Source of the DNA: an uncultured Oscillospiraceae bacterium
GTDB lineage: Bacteria > Bacillota > Clostridia > Oscillospirales > Ruminococcaceae
DNA length: 7,806 nucleotides
Assembly (NCBI GenBank): GCA_934488695.1
Contig: CAKSSH010000056.1
Coordinates: forward strand, 1-7,806
Direction of reading: 5' to 3'
Shown: piece after piece, positions 1 through 6,227 of the stretch
Layout of the letters: every line of letters begins with the position of its first letter
Position numbering within the stretch: the stretch's first letter is position 1
Made by a program: the position numbers and the translations under genes
The notes under the pieces: generated by a model
What the model saw: only the letters and a program-made list of their open reading frames with translations
The model's database searches: none
Told to the model about the DNA's origin: nothing

Positions 1-1
1 T

Positions 2-300
2 GATTCAAGAATACCAAGAGATGGGACTTATTATGCTGAAGATATGAAAAACATATTTCCAAGAAGTGTAAGAAATGATATGGATCGTGCTCATACTGAT
101 GGAACAATAGAAAAATTACAATTAAAAATTGATCAGCAAACAAAACTGTATTTTCATAAATGATAATTGAGTTGGCAATGGAAAGTCTTATTCAGGCATA
201 GTTGAAGAAGCAAGAAATTATATAAAAGAAACAGGTGGCTTTAAAAACTTGCCAAACGGAGTCTGTGTATAAAGAATGGGGAAGGCATATAGCTAAATAA
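2..300 (+). pseudogene. AT-rich broken coding remnant, unidentified
   Basis: This is a decayed plus-strand reading frame that enters from the left edge. One frame is open for 53 codons from base 2 (begins DSRIPRDGTYYAEDMKN, ends KLYFHK) and stops with TGA at 161-163. Protein-like sequence resumes in another frame from about 171 (NGKSYSGIVEEARNYIKETG) up to TAA at 270-272. It appears to continue in the third frame from about 250 (SVYKEWGRHIAK), ending with TAA at 298-300. Each switch is a single-base-type shift, so at least two frameshifts separate the pieces. GC is about 31% by hand count, well below the neighbouring genes, which suggests an acquired gene in decay. I do not recognise the family. 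The charged, lysine-rich tail resembles the C-terminal domain of a secreted or polymorphic toxin, but this is a guess. Sequence error at the edge of a contig is an alternative explanation for the shifts. Confidence 0.5.
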
Positions 301-338
301 ATTTTATTAGGCGCAAGCTTTTGGGCGGGCAAAAGGTG

Positions 339-362
339 CTGTAAAGACATAAAACTTTACAG
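339..362. repeat. Short perfect inverted repeat (8-bp arms)
   Basis: CTGTAAAG at 339-346 and CTTTACAG at 355-362 are perfect reverse complements around an 8-base loop. The stem is short and mostly A/T. On the plus strand it is followed by an A run, not a T run, so it does not have the form of a terminator for the plus-strand remnant. On the minus strand it lies just downstream of the strong recG terminator. It may be a minor hairpin or chance. The rest of 301-387 shows nothing I can call. Confidence 0.3.
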
Positions 363-387
363 AAAAAAACGAAAACAGAAAGTTCGG

Positions 388-439
388 AAAAAAACGGCCT
401 CGATAAAAATCAGGGAAAACCTGAAATTTATCGAGGCCG
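388..439 (-). terminator. Rho-independent terminator after recG
   Basis: The arms at 395-414 and 420-439 pair almost perfectly: the outer CGGCCTCGATAAA pairs with TTTATCGAGGCCG, two mismatches follow, then CAGG pairs with CCTG, around a GAAAA loop at 415-419. On the minus strand the stem is followed by seven U residues (A388-A394 on the plus strand). It lies about 60 bases after the recG stop codon and ends the minus-strand transcript. On the plus strand the stem is followed only by a weak TTTTGTT, so any termination of transcripts coming from the left would be weaker. Confidence 0.93.
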
Positions 440-497
440 GCGTTTTGTTCGCTTGGAACCGGCTGACGAAAGCGTCCTCTTTTTTATAGGTGTTTTT

Positions 498-2537
498 TTA
501 GTTGCCGCGTCCGCCGGACAAGCCGGCAAACATTTGATTAACCTGTTTGCGCAGAGCGGCTGATTTTGGGGAGGTAAGTCCGGGATCTTGTTTCAGCAGC
601 TGGTCTGCATAGCGCTGCGCCTTTTCAAGCAATTTGGCGTCTGAAAGGAGCGTGGCAATTTTAAGAGGTGGCAGACCGTGCTGTCGGTTGCCGAAGAAGT
701 CGCCGGGTCCGCGCTGCTTTAAATCAAATTGAGAAATTTCAAATCCGTCCGATGTTTTACAAAGCAGCCTTAATCGTTGAACGGCTGGCGGCGCATCTGT
801 GTCAGAAACCAAAATGCAGTAAGATTGTTCTGCGCCACGTCCGACACGACCGCGCAGTTGATGCAGCTGTGAAAGGCCGAATCTGTCGGCGTTTTCAATC
901 ATCATAACATTGGCGTTCGGAACATCGACCCCTACCTCAATAACAGTGGTGGAAACGAGAATATCCAAAAATCCGTCTCGGAACGCAGTCATGACGGCGT
1001 CTTTATCGCGTCCTTTCATTTTGCCGTGTAACAAACCGACACGACGAGCTTTAAATACGCTTTGCAGTCTTTCAAAGCAGTCTAATACCGCTTCCAGTTC
1101 GGACGGACTTTCTTCCACGGCGGGGCAGACAACATAAACCTGTCTTTCGGCTTGTATTTGCTTTTCGAGAAAAGCGTAGGCACGTTGACGGATATCCGGA
1201 GTAATTAAATAGGTTTTGACAGACCGGCGCCCGGCCGGAAGCTGGTCCAAAATCGAAATATCCAGATCACCGTAAATCGTCAGCGCAAGAGAACGCGGGA
1301 TCGGCGTTGCGGACATGATGAGGACATGTGGACAAAATCCCTTGGAAATCAGGGCAGCACGCTGAGCAACACCGAAACGGTGCTGCTCGTCTGCCACAAC
1401 AAATGAAAGCCGTTTAAATAGGACTTTGTTTTCAAGCAGAGCATGTGTTCCGCAGAGGACATCGATCGTTCCGTTCTGCAGCTCTTTCAAAAGAGCTCGC
1501 CGTTCCTTGATAGGGGTGGAGCCTGTCAGCAGAGCGATGCGAACATGAAATGGCGCAAGCATTGCAGATAGAGTTTTGAAATGCTGAACTGCCAATATTT
1601 CAGTCGGGGCCATTAGCGCGCATTGTCCTTTTTCTCGACTGACGGCATAGATCAGCGCGGCGGCTACCAGTGTTTTTCCGGAGCCGACGTCTCCTTGCAG
1701 CAGCCGATTCATGCTCCGGCCGCTTGTAATGTCCGAGAGAGCCGTGGAAACGGCACGGAGTTGAGCGTCAGTCGGTGAAAAGGGAAGAGAGGCCCAAAAG
1801 GCGCGAAGATCGGTGTTATGCAATGTTTGACCTGCGTGCCGGCGTGCTTTTCGGCGCATGCCGGCCATGCCAAGCTGAAGGCAAAGCAGTTCCTCCAGCA
1901 AAAAAGGAAGACGGGCTGATTGCGCACAGTCAAGATTTTTTGGAAAATGGACGTTCCAAAAAAGAGACAGATCGTTTTTAAAGCCTTCTGCGGCGGAGAT
2001 CTGTGATGGGAGACAGGTGGCAGGAACAGGCTCCAATGCTTCAAGTGCACGCCGAACACAGCCTGCCAAGGCTTTGCTGGAAAGGCCTGCTGTCAGTGCA
2101 TAGACGGGCTGCAGGACTTCCTTTTTATCGTCCTCTAAAATGAGCGGGGTGTTCATTTCCGGACGCAGCAAGTTGCCGGTCAATTTTCCGTGAAAACGAT
2201 ATACGCGATCCGGCTTTAAATTCTGAAGTGCAAAACGGTTATTAAAAAATGTAATTGTCATAACCGCCCCATCTCGGTCGGAAGCTAATGCACGGTAAAT
2301 AGTCCTGCCGCTGCGAACGCGTACCGGAGGACTTTTTTCAACAATCCTTGCCGCCACTGTGACCGTATCGCCGATTCGACAGTCTCCCAGAGGCGCTGCC
2401 GCGGAAAAATCCACGTAGCTGCGTGGGAAGTGGTGTAAAAGATCGTAGACCGTTTGCACACCGAGCTTGGCGAGAAGTGCAGCACGCTTTTCGCCGACGC
2501 CGGAAATTGCCGTAACAGGCATTTGCATTTGGAGCAT
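498..2537 (-). CDS. recG: ATP-dependent DNA helicase RecG
   Basis: RecG is a superfamily 2 double-stranded DNA translocase that reverses stalled replication forks and processes branched recombination intermediates in the cytoplasm. The 679-residue length is normal for the family. A helix-hairpin-helix-like stretch (ISGVGEKRAALLAKLGV, residues 11-27) leads into the wedge/OB-fold domain (about 50-140) that splits the fork. The helicase core shows Walker A GDVGSGKT (282-289), motif Ia APTEILA (310-316), GTHALLE (363-369), a DEQH box in place of DEAD/DEAH (383-386), and SATPIPR (409-415). Motif VI QLHQLRGRVGRG lies at 557-568, and the C-terminal GPGDFFG (610-616) is typical of RecG. The ATG is preceded by AAAGGAGG (2544-2551) with 6 bases of spacing; M4 and M6 are less well placed. 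It is the last gene of the minus-strand block, 53 bases after fakA, with a terminator-like hairpin directly upstream of its ribosome binding site. No truncation or missing motif is seen. Confidence 0.98.
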   Translation of the reverse strand: MLQMQMPVTAISGVGEKRAALLAKLGVQTVYDLLHHFPRSYVDFSAAAPLGDCRIGDTVTVAARIVEKSPPVRVRSGRTIYRALASDRDGAVMTITFFNNRFALQNLKPDRVYRFHGKLTGNLLRPEMNTPLILEDDKKEVLQPVYALTAGLSSKALAGCVRRALEALEPVPATCLPSQISAAEGFKNDLSLFWNVHFPKNLDCAQSARLPFLLEELLCLQLGMAGMRRKARRHAGQTLHNTDLRAFWASLPFSPTDAQLRAVSTALSDITSGRSMNRLLQGDVGSGKTLVAAALIYAVSREKGQCALMAPTEILAVQHFKTLSAMLAPFHVRIALLTGSTPIKERRALLKELQNGTIDVLCGTHALLENKVLFKRLSFVVADEQHRFGVAQRAALISKGFCPHVLIMSATPIPRSLALTIYGDLDISILDQLPAGRRSVKTYLITPDIRQRAYAFLEKQIQAERQVYVVCPAVEESPSELEAVLDCFERLQSVFKARRVGLLHGKMKGRDKDAVMTAFRDGFLDILVSTTVIEVGVDVPNANVMMIENADRFGLSQLHQLRGRVGRGAEQSYCILVSDTDAPPAVQRLRLLCKTSDGFEISQFDLKQRGPGDFFGNRQHGLPPLKIATLLSDAKLLEKAQRYADQLLKQDPGLTSPKSAALRKQVNQMFAGLSGGRGN

Positions 2538-2552
2538 ACTGCGCCTCCTTTC

Positions 2553-2584
2553 AAAAAAGGCGGCACGGTTTTAAACCGGCCGCC
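2553..2584 (-). terminator. Rho-independent terminator or attenuator between fakA and recG
   Basis: Read on the minus strand, GGCGGC pairs with GCCGCC and, after a one-base bulge (A2565 on the plus strand), CGGTT pairs with AACCG around a three-base loop. The stem is followed directly by six U residues (A2553-A2558 on the plus strand). The U tract ends one base before the AAAGGAGG ribosome binding site of recG. The hairpin should end part of the transcript from yloU-fakA, so recG would be expressed by read-through or from a promoter inside fakA. No convincing promoter was found in the 3' end of fakA. Confidence 0.85.
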
Positions 2585-2590
2585 CTTTTC

Positions 2591-4237
2591 TTATTCTACC
2601 GAAATGATATAATAGTAAACCGGCTGCCCACCGTTCACTAATGAAACATCAATATTTTCCGGGATTTTCAGACGCAGGGCCTCGGCCATAATTTCGGCCT
2701 GTTCCTGTGTAACACCTTCTCCGTATAGAATAGTAACAAAAGAAGAGGTCTTTTTCAACAGATTCCGCGTCAGGCGAATGGCTGCACGGTCCAAATCCTT
2801 TTCCACAAAAGAAAGTCGGCTGCCCTCCAAAGCAAGTAATTCGCCCTCTTTGATTTTATGACCCTCATAATCCGAATCCCGCGCGGCAAAGGTGATTTGA
2901 CCGCTGCCAACGTTTTCGGCAGCACGCGTCATTTCGATTTGGTTTTGAGAAGCGTCCGCCTCCGGGTCAAAGCAGAGCATGGCCGAAAGACCTTGCGGAA
3001 TAGTACGCGTATGCAGCACGCGGACCTCGCGATCGGCAAGCGGAATGGCTTGCTCGGCGGCCATGATAATATTTTTATTATTCGGCAGTACAAATACCGT
3101 TTTAGCAGGAACAGACTGAATCGCCGCTAAAATATCTTCGGTCGATGGATTCATGGTCTGACCGCCGCTGACAGTACGGTCTACACCGAGGTCGGAAAAC
3201 AGCTGTGCAACGCCGTCTCCCGCGCAAACCGAGACGAAACCATAGGGTACGTCGGGGTCTACCGGTGCATAGTCCGGCTGCTGCGGTTTGGCATCTGACT
3301 TCTCGGAGAGGCGATTTTCAAACTGTTCACGCATGTTTTCGATTTTGATGTTGGTCAACATGCCGTATTTGATTCCTTGCTGAATGGCACGACCGGGATT
3401 GTCTGTGTGCACATGGACCTTGATGATGCTTTCGTCGTCCACAACCACAACACAGTCCCCAATAGACTCCAGATATGCACGCAGCGACAACGGGTCTTTT
3501 TTCGGGTCATGACGCTTTACAATAAATTCGGTACAGTAAGTAAAGTTAATTTCCTCTTCCATTTCAGAAAGAGAGGCCTCTTGTTTAGGTGCCGCTGCGG
3601 TTTGGCCGCTTTCGGCGGAAACAATCGTTCCGTCGCGAAACACCGACAACATACCGTCGAAAATCACGGTAAGACCTTTTCCGCCGGCATCCACGACGCC
3701 GGCTTTTTTCAGCACGGGCAGGATCTCCGGGGTTTTTGCAAGCGCCTCTTTAGATGTTTTGCAAACCGTTTCCCAAAAAGGCAGAATTTCTTCTTCCTTT
3801 TCTGCCGCGGTCTGCGCTTTTTTCGCCGTCATACGCACAACGGTCAAAATGGTTCCCTCCGTCGGCTTCATTACGGCCTTGTAGGCGGATTCGGTGCCCA
3901 GCATAAGACCGCGGGCCAGGTCTTTTGTCGTGGCAGTTTCGCAGTCTGCCAGGCCTTTGGAAAAGCCTCGGAAAATCAGCGACAGAATCACGCCGGAATT
4001 TCCGCGAGCGCCTCGAAGCAGGGCAGAGGCGGCGCAGGATGCCGCCTTGGAAACAGTGCAATCATCCGGCAGCCGCGCAAGTTCGCGGGCAGCCGCGCCG
4101 ATAGTCATAGACATGTTGGTGCCGGTGTCCCCATCGGGCACCGGAAAAACGTTGAGCTCATCAATCTGCTGCCGTTGACTTTGAATCAAATTGGCACCGC
4201 TGATGAGCGCATCACGAAAAATTGCGCCGGTTATCAC
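2591..4237 (-). CDS. fakA: Fatty acid kinase subunit A (DAK2-domain protein, YloV family)
   Basis: FakA is the ATP-binding kinase component that phosphorylates fatty acids bound to FakB (DegV-family) proteins; the acyl-phosphate then enters phospholipid synthesis. The N-terminal DhaL/DAK2 domain carries NVFPVPDGDTGTNMS with the Mg-nucleotide-binding DGDTGTN at residues 35-41, the RGARGNSGVILS loop (75-86), and VDAGGKGL (182-189). The central domain includes YCTEFIVK and HVHTDNPG (275-282). The C-terminal DegV-like region has GGQTMNPST (358-366) and VLPNNKNI (383-390), and the protein ends in YYYIISVE. I chose the GTG at 4235-4237 because AAGGAG (4248-4253) lies 10 bases upstream and the resulting N-terminus MITGAIF matches the family's usual M-x-I-x-G start; this gives 548 residues. 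The upstream GTG at 4244-4246 would be only 1 base from the ribosome binding site. The gene lies 33 bases after yloU. The family call is firm; activity on fatty acids is inferred from the family. Confidence 0.95.
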   Translation of the reverse strand: MITGAIFRDALISGANLIQSQRQQIDELNVFPVPDGDTGTNMSMTIGAAARELARLPDDCTVSKAASCAASALLRGARGNSGVILSLIFRGFSKGLADCETATTKDLARGLMLGTESAYKAVMKPTEGTILTVVRMTAKKAQTAAEKEEEILPFWETVCKTSKEALAKTPEILPVLKKAGVVDAGGKGLTVIFDGMLSVFRDGTIVSAESGQTAAAPKQEASLSEMEEEINFTYCTEFIVKRHDPKKDPLSLRAYLESIGDCVVVVDDESIIKVHVHTDNPGRAIQQGIKYGMLTNIKIENMREQFENRLSEKSDAKPQQPDYAPVDPDVPYGFVSVCAGDGVAQLFSDLGVDRTVSGGQTMNPSTEDILAAIQSVPAKTVFVLPNNKNIIMAAEQAIPLADREVRVLHTRTIPQGLSAMLCFDPEADASQNQIEMTRAAENVGSGQITFAARDSDYEGHKIKEGELLALEGSRLSFVEKDLDRAAIRLTRNLLKKTSSFVTILYGEGVTQEQAEIMAEALRLKIPENIDVSLVNGGQPVYYYIISVE

Positions 4238-4247
4238 AAAAAGCACA

Positions 4248-4253
4248 CTCCTT
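4248..4253 (-). promoter_or_regulatory. Ribosome binding site that decides the fakA start
   Basis: AAGGAG on the minus strand (CTCCTT on the plus strand) lies 10 bases from the GTG at 4237 and only 1 base from the in-frame GTG at 4246. This favours the shorter protein. Confidence 0.75.
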
Positions 4254-4270
4254 AAGTTGCCGTATTGGCT

Positions 4271-4624
4271 TTATCGGGTGGACATTTGGTCCACGTATAC
4301 ATTGACTTTGGCAACGGTCAGCCCGGTAGCGTCCTCCACCGAATATTTGACCTTGTTGACAATACTTTTGACAATCGCCGAAATATTGACGCCGAAAGAA
4401 ACAATAATGTGCAGGTCAATAATCAGCTGGTCACCGATTGCGCGCACTCGCACGCCTTTATCCATGGTTCTTCTGGGAGAAATGAGCTGCTTTAAGCCGT
4501 CCACTGCTCCACTGGTCGCCATTCCGGAAACCCCGAAGCAGCTCGAGGCGACATAGCCAATCAAATTAGCAAAAAACTCATGTGATATTTCAATGACGCC
4601 GAGATGATTCTCGATTTTAATCAT
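4271..4624 (-). CDS. yloU: Asp23/Gls24 family envelope stress response protein (YloU-like)
   Basis: This 117-residue protein has the full length and pattern of the Asp23/Gls24 (DUF322) family: an N-terminal GVIEISHEFFANLIGYVASSCFG stretch split by short loops, a central V.V...GDQLIIDLHIIV strand pair (about residues 58-75), the FGVNISAIVKSIVNKV helix (77-92), and a terminal T-G-L-x-V-A-K-V-N-V-Y-V-D strand (about 100-112). Members are small cytoplasmic or membrane-associated proteins tied to the cell envelope; their biochemical activity is poorly defined. Directly upstream of a DAK2-family kinase is the standard Firmicute arrangement (B. subtilis yloU-yloV), which supports this subtype. The ATG is preceded by AAAGGAGGTT (4631-4640). 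It is the first gene of the minus-strand operon, about 25 bases from the predicted transcription start. No signal peptide or membrane segment is seen. Confidence 0.93.
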   Translation of the reverse strand: MIKIENHLGVIEISHEFFANLIGYVASSCFGVSGMATSGAVDGLKQLISPRRTMDKGVRVRAIGDQLIIDLHIIVSFGVNISAIVKSIVNKVKYSVEDATGLTVAKVNVYVDQMSTR

Positions 4625-4655
4625 AACAGCAACCTCCTTTTAGATTATCCAATTC

Positions 4656-4684
4656 ATTCTATCATGCTTTTCAAAAAAAATCAA
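4656..4684 (-). promoter_or_regulatory. Sigma-A-type promoter for yloU-fakA(-recG)
   Basis: On the minus strand, TTGATT (-35, 4679-4684) and TAGAAT (-10, 4656-4661) are 17 bases apart. A TGA directly before the -10 makes it an extended -10. The spacer begins with a run of T. Transcription would start near 4649, giving a leader of about 25 bases before the yloU ATG. Confidence 0.8.
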
Positions 4685-4784
4685 TACCTTTCCTCGGATA
4701 ACGCTGCTTCGTGCCCGAAGAATCGCTTTATTGCAACATTTTAGGCGACTGAAAGCAGTTGTTATTTTTTTATCAGATTGGGGG

Positions 4785-4812
4785 TTGATTTTTTTAAAAA
4801 AAGGAGTATAAT
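4785..4812 (+). promoter_or_regulatory. Sigma-A-type promoter for the V/A-ATPase operon
   Basis: TTGATT (-35, 4785-4790) and a consensus TATAAT (-10, 4807-4812) are 16 bases apart. The -35 and spacer contain a T7A7 tract (4789-4802). The predicted start is near 4819, about 30 bases before the ATG at 4850. No operator repeat is evident apart from the T/A tract. Confidence 0.8.
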
Positions 4813-4849
4813 TAAGGGATATTTAAGAGGAACGGAGGCGTTTTGTGCA

Positions 4850-5167
4850 ATGGAAAAAACACTTGGCCGGGTTTTGGAAATCGAAAAAAAGGCACGAGAA
4901 ATTCATGATGCGGCTGTTGTAAAAAACGAGCAGTCAAAAAATGAAATTGCGAAAGAATGCAACGCCCGGCTCTTAAAAGCACAACAAGAGACCGAGGAAA
5001 AAATTCGGGCGCTTGAGGCTGAAAGCGCCGAGAAAACGAAACAAGCTTTGGCAGCGGTGCAGGCACAGTTTGAGGAACGAAAAAAGTCTCTGTATGAACA
5101 GTTTGAGCAAAAGCATGTCGAATGGGAGGATTATCTTCTAAAAGAAATGCTGGAGGGATCGAATTGA
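4850..5167 (+). CDS. V/A-type ATPase peripheral stalk subunit G/H (coiled coil)
   Basis: This 105-residue protein is almost wholly helical and charged, with Glu, Lys, Ala and Gln throughout from MEKTLGRVLEIEKKAREI to about residue 95. That is the pattern of the small stalk subunit (called G, H or NtpF depending on the organism) that pairs with subunit E to form the stator between the catalytic head and membrane subunit I. It has no membrane segment. The assignment rests on length, the heptad-like coiled coil, and position directly before subunits C and I; such coiled coils are weak in sequence signature. I chose ATG 4850 because GGAGG (4834-4838) lies 11 bases upstream. A longer in-frame TTG start at 4778 would overlap the promoter and lie upstream of the predicted transcript start. 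The TGA stop (5165-5167) overlaps the TTG start of subunit C. Confidence 0.82.
   Translation: MEKTLGRVLEIEKKAREIHDAAVVKNEQSKNEIAKECNARLLKAQQETEEKIRALEAESAEKTKQALAAVQAQFEERKKSLYEQFEQKHVEWEDYLLKEMLEGSN
5152..5157 (+). promoter_or_regulatory. Ribosome binding site that decides the subunit C start
   Basis: GGAGGG lies inside the 3' end of the stalk-subunit gene, 6 bases before the TTG at 5164-5166. It supports that start over an ATG at 5122, which lies 42 bases upstream inside the previous gene. Confidence 0.75.
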
Positions 5168-6198
5168 CAGCGGGACCTGCGGCGAACGCCGTTTTTGCCA
5201 AGGCGCGTGCGATGTACGGGAAACGCATTTTGCCGGAAGAATATGAGAAACTGATTGCCGGCGCCTCTCTTTCGGAGGCGATCTCTTTTTTGAAGGCGCA
5301 CCCCGGATATCGGGACTGCTTTTCAACGTACGACCCATCGATCCTTCGCCGTCGGGAGGCGGAAAGGGTTTTGCGGCGGGAAATTTTCAGCAGATATCTC
5401 AAGCTGGTTCATTATATTCGGGAGGAACGAGACGGCTTTTATCACTATGTTGTGCAGGAATGGGAGATTGCCGAGCTGCTGGATTGTATCAGTTATCTGC
5501 TGCAGGGAAAAACAGACGAATATATTATTTCTCTGCCGACCTATTTTGTGCCCTATGCTTCCTTTGATTTGATGCAATTGGCACGAGCCAACAATCTCGA
5601 TCAGCTGAATCAGGTGCTTCTTCGGACGCCTTATGCCAAGGTGGTGCAGTCCGTCAGCCGCCGGGACGGCGTAACGATAACGGATTTTGAAACAGCGCTT
5701 TATTGTGATTTTTATAAGCGGGTTTTCACGGAAATTCGACGGCAGTTTCACGGAACGCAGGCACAACAGCTGACGGATATTTTTAATATGAGAGCCGAGC
5801 TTTTCAATGTGCTTTGTATATTAAGAGGTAAGGCTTTTTTTAAATTGACGGCAGAGCAAATTCAAGAACATCTTTTGCCGTATCATTTTTACCTTTCTTC
5901 CAAAAAAATTCGGTTGCTTTCGCAGGCGCCCGGGTATCAAAAGGCCGTCGACCTTTTAAAAAGCACCGAGTATGAACGAAAGGACGCCTTGTTTCCAATC
6001 GATTATATGGAGAAAAGCTACAAAAAAATAATTTTCTTGCAGAGCAAAAAAATGATGCGGTTTTCTTCTTCTCCCGCAGTTGTTCTGGCGGCTTACTTGT
6101 CTCTATGCGATATCGAAACCGCCAATCTTTTTAATATTATTGAGGGTCTGCGCTACGGTCTTGCACCGGACGAGATCCGTTCGCTGCTAATTTATTAA
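5164..6198 (+). CDS. ntpC: V/A-type ATPase subunit C
   Basis: Subunit C (AC39/Vma6 family, eukaryotic subunit d) is the socket that joins the central rotor stalk to the membrane ring of the ion-translocating rotary ATPase. The N-terminal ANAVFAKARAMYGKRILPEE pattern (about residues 7-26) matches the family's usual N-A-x-x-R-A-M opening followed by L-L-x-x-E-x-Y. The C-terminal IIEGLRYGLAPDEIRSLL (about 325-342) matches the conserved I-I-x-G-x-x-x-G-L-x-P-x-E-I-R ending. The whole 344-residue protein is helical with no membrane segment, as expected. The TTG start has GGAGGG 6 bases upstream and overlaps the previous gene's TGA as TTGA, pointing to translational coupling. An ATG at 5212 would remove the conserved opening. 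The next gene follows after 29 bases. Finding C before I differs from the I-K-E-C-F-A-B-D order I know from several Firmicutes. Confidence 0.9.
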   Translation: MTAGPAANAVFAKARAMYGKRILPEEYEKLIAGASLSEAISFLKAHPGYRDCFSTYDPSILRRREAERVLRREIFSRYLKLVHYIREERDGFYHYVVQEWEIAELLDCISYLLQGKTDEYIISLPTYFVPYASFDLMQLARANNLDQLNQVLLRTPYAKVVQSVSRRDGVTITDFETALYCDFYKRVFTEIRRQFHGTQAQQLTDIFNMRAELFNVLCILRGKAFFKLTAEQIQEHLLPYHFYLSSKKIRLLSQAPGYQKAVDLLKSTEYERKDALFPIDYMEKSYKKIIFLQSKKMMRFSSSPAVVLAAYLSLCDIETANLFNIIEGLRYGLAPDEIRSLLIY

Positions 6199-6212
6199 AT
6201 CGTGCAGCAAGG

Positions 6213-6221
6213 AAAGGCGGT
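6213..6221 (+). promoter_or_regulatory. Ribosome binding site for subunit I
   Basis: AAAGGCGGT resembles AAAGGAGGT with one change and lies 6 bases before the TTG at 6228-6230. It supports that start over the ATG at 6243 (codon 6). Confidence 0.55.
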
Positions 6222-6227
6222 GCTTTT

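Noticed and set aside
339..362. Inverted repeat as a terminator for the plus-strand remnant
   Set aside because: The stem is AT-rich and followed by A residues on the plus strand, so it lacks the U tract.
2591..2640. Promoter for recG inside the 3' end of fakA (TATTAT-like -10 on the minus strand)
   Set aside because: The bases encode the conserved YYYII tail, and no acceptable -35 box lies 16-18 bases upstream.
3377..4255. Long open frame on the plus strand (292 codons) opposite fakA
   Set aside because: It lies wholly antisense to a well-supported gene, has no ribosome binding site or recognisable domain, and its composition (Arg, His, Phe, Gly rich) is typical of an antisense shadow.
4778..4849. 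Upstream extension of the stalk-subunit gene to a TTG at 4778
   Set aside because: The extension spans the -35 and -10 boxes, so the codons would lie before the predicted transcription start; ATG 4850 has its own GGAGG.
4812..5402. Minus-strand open frame of 196 codons opposite the ATPase stalk subunit and subunit C
   Set aside because: It is antisense to two genes, lacks a start signal, and would overlap the ATPase promoter; no protein family is recognisable.
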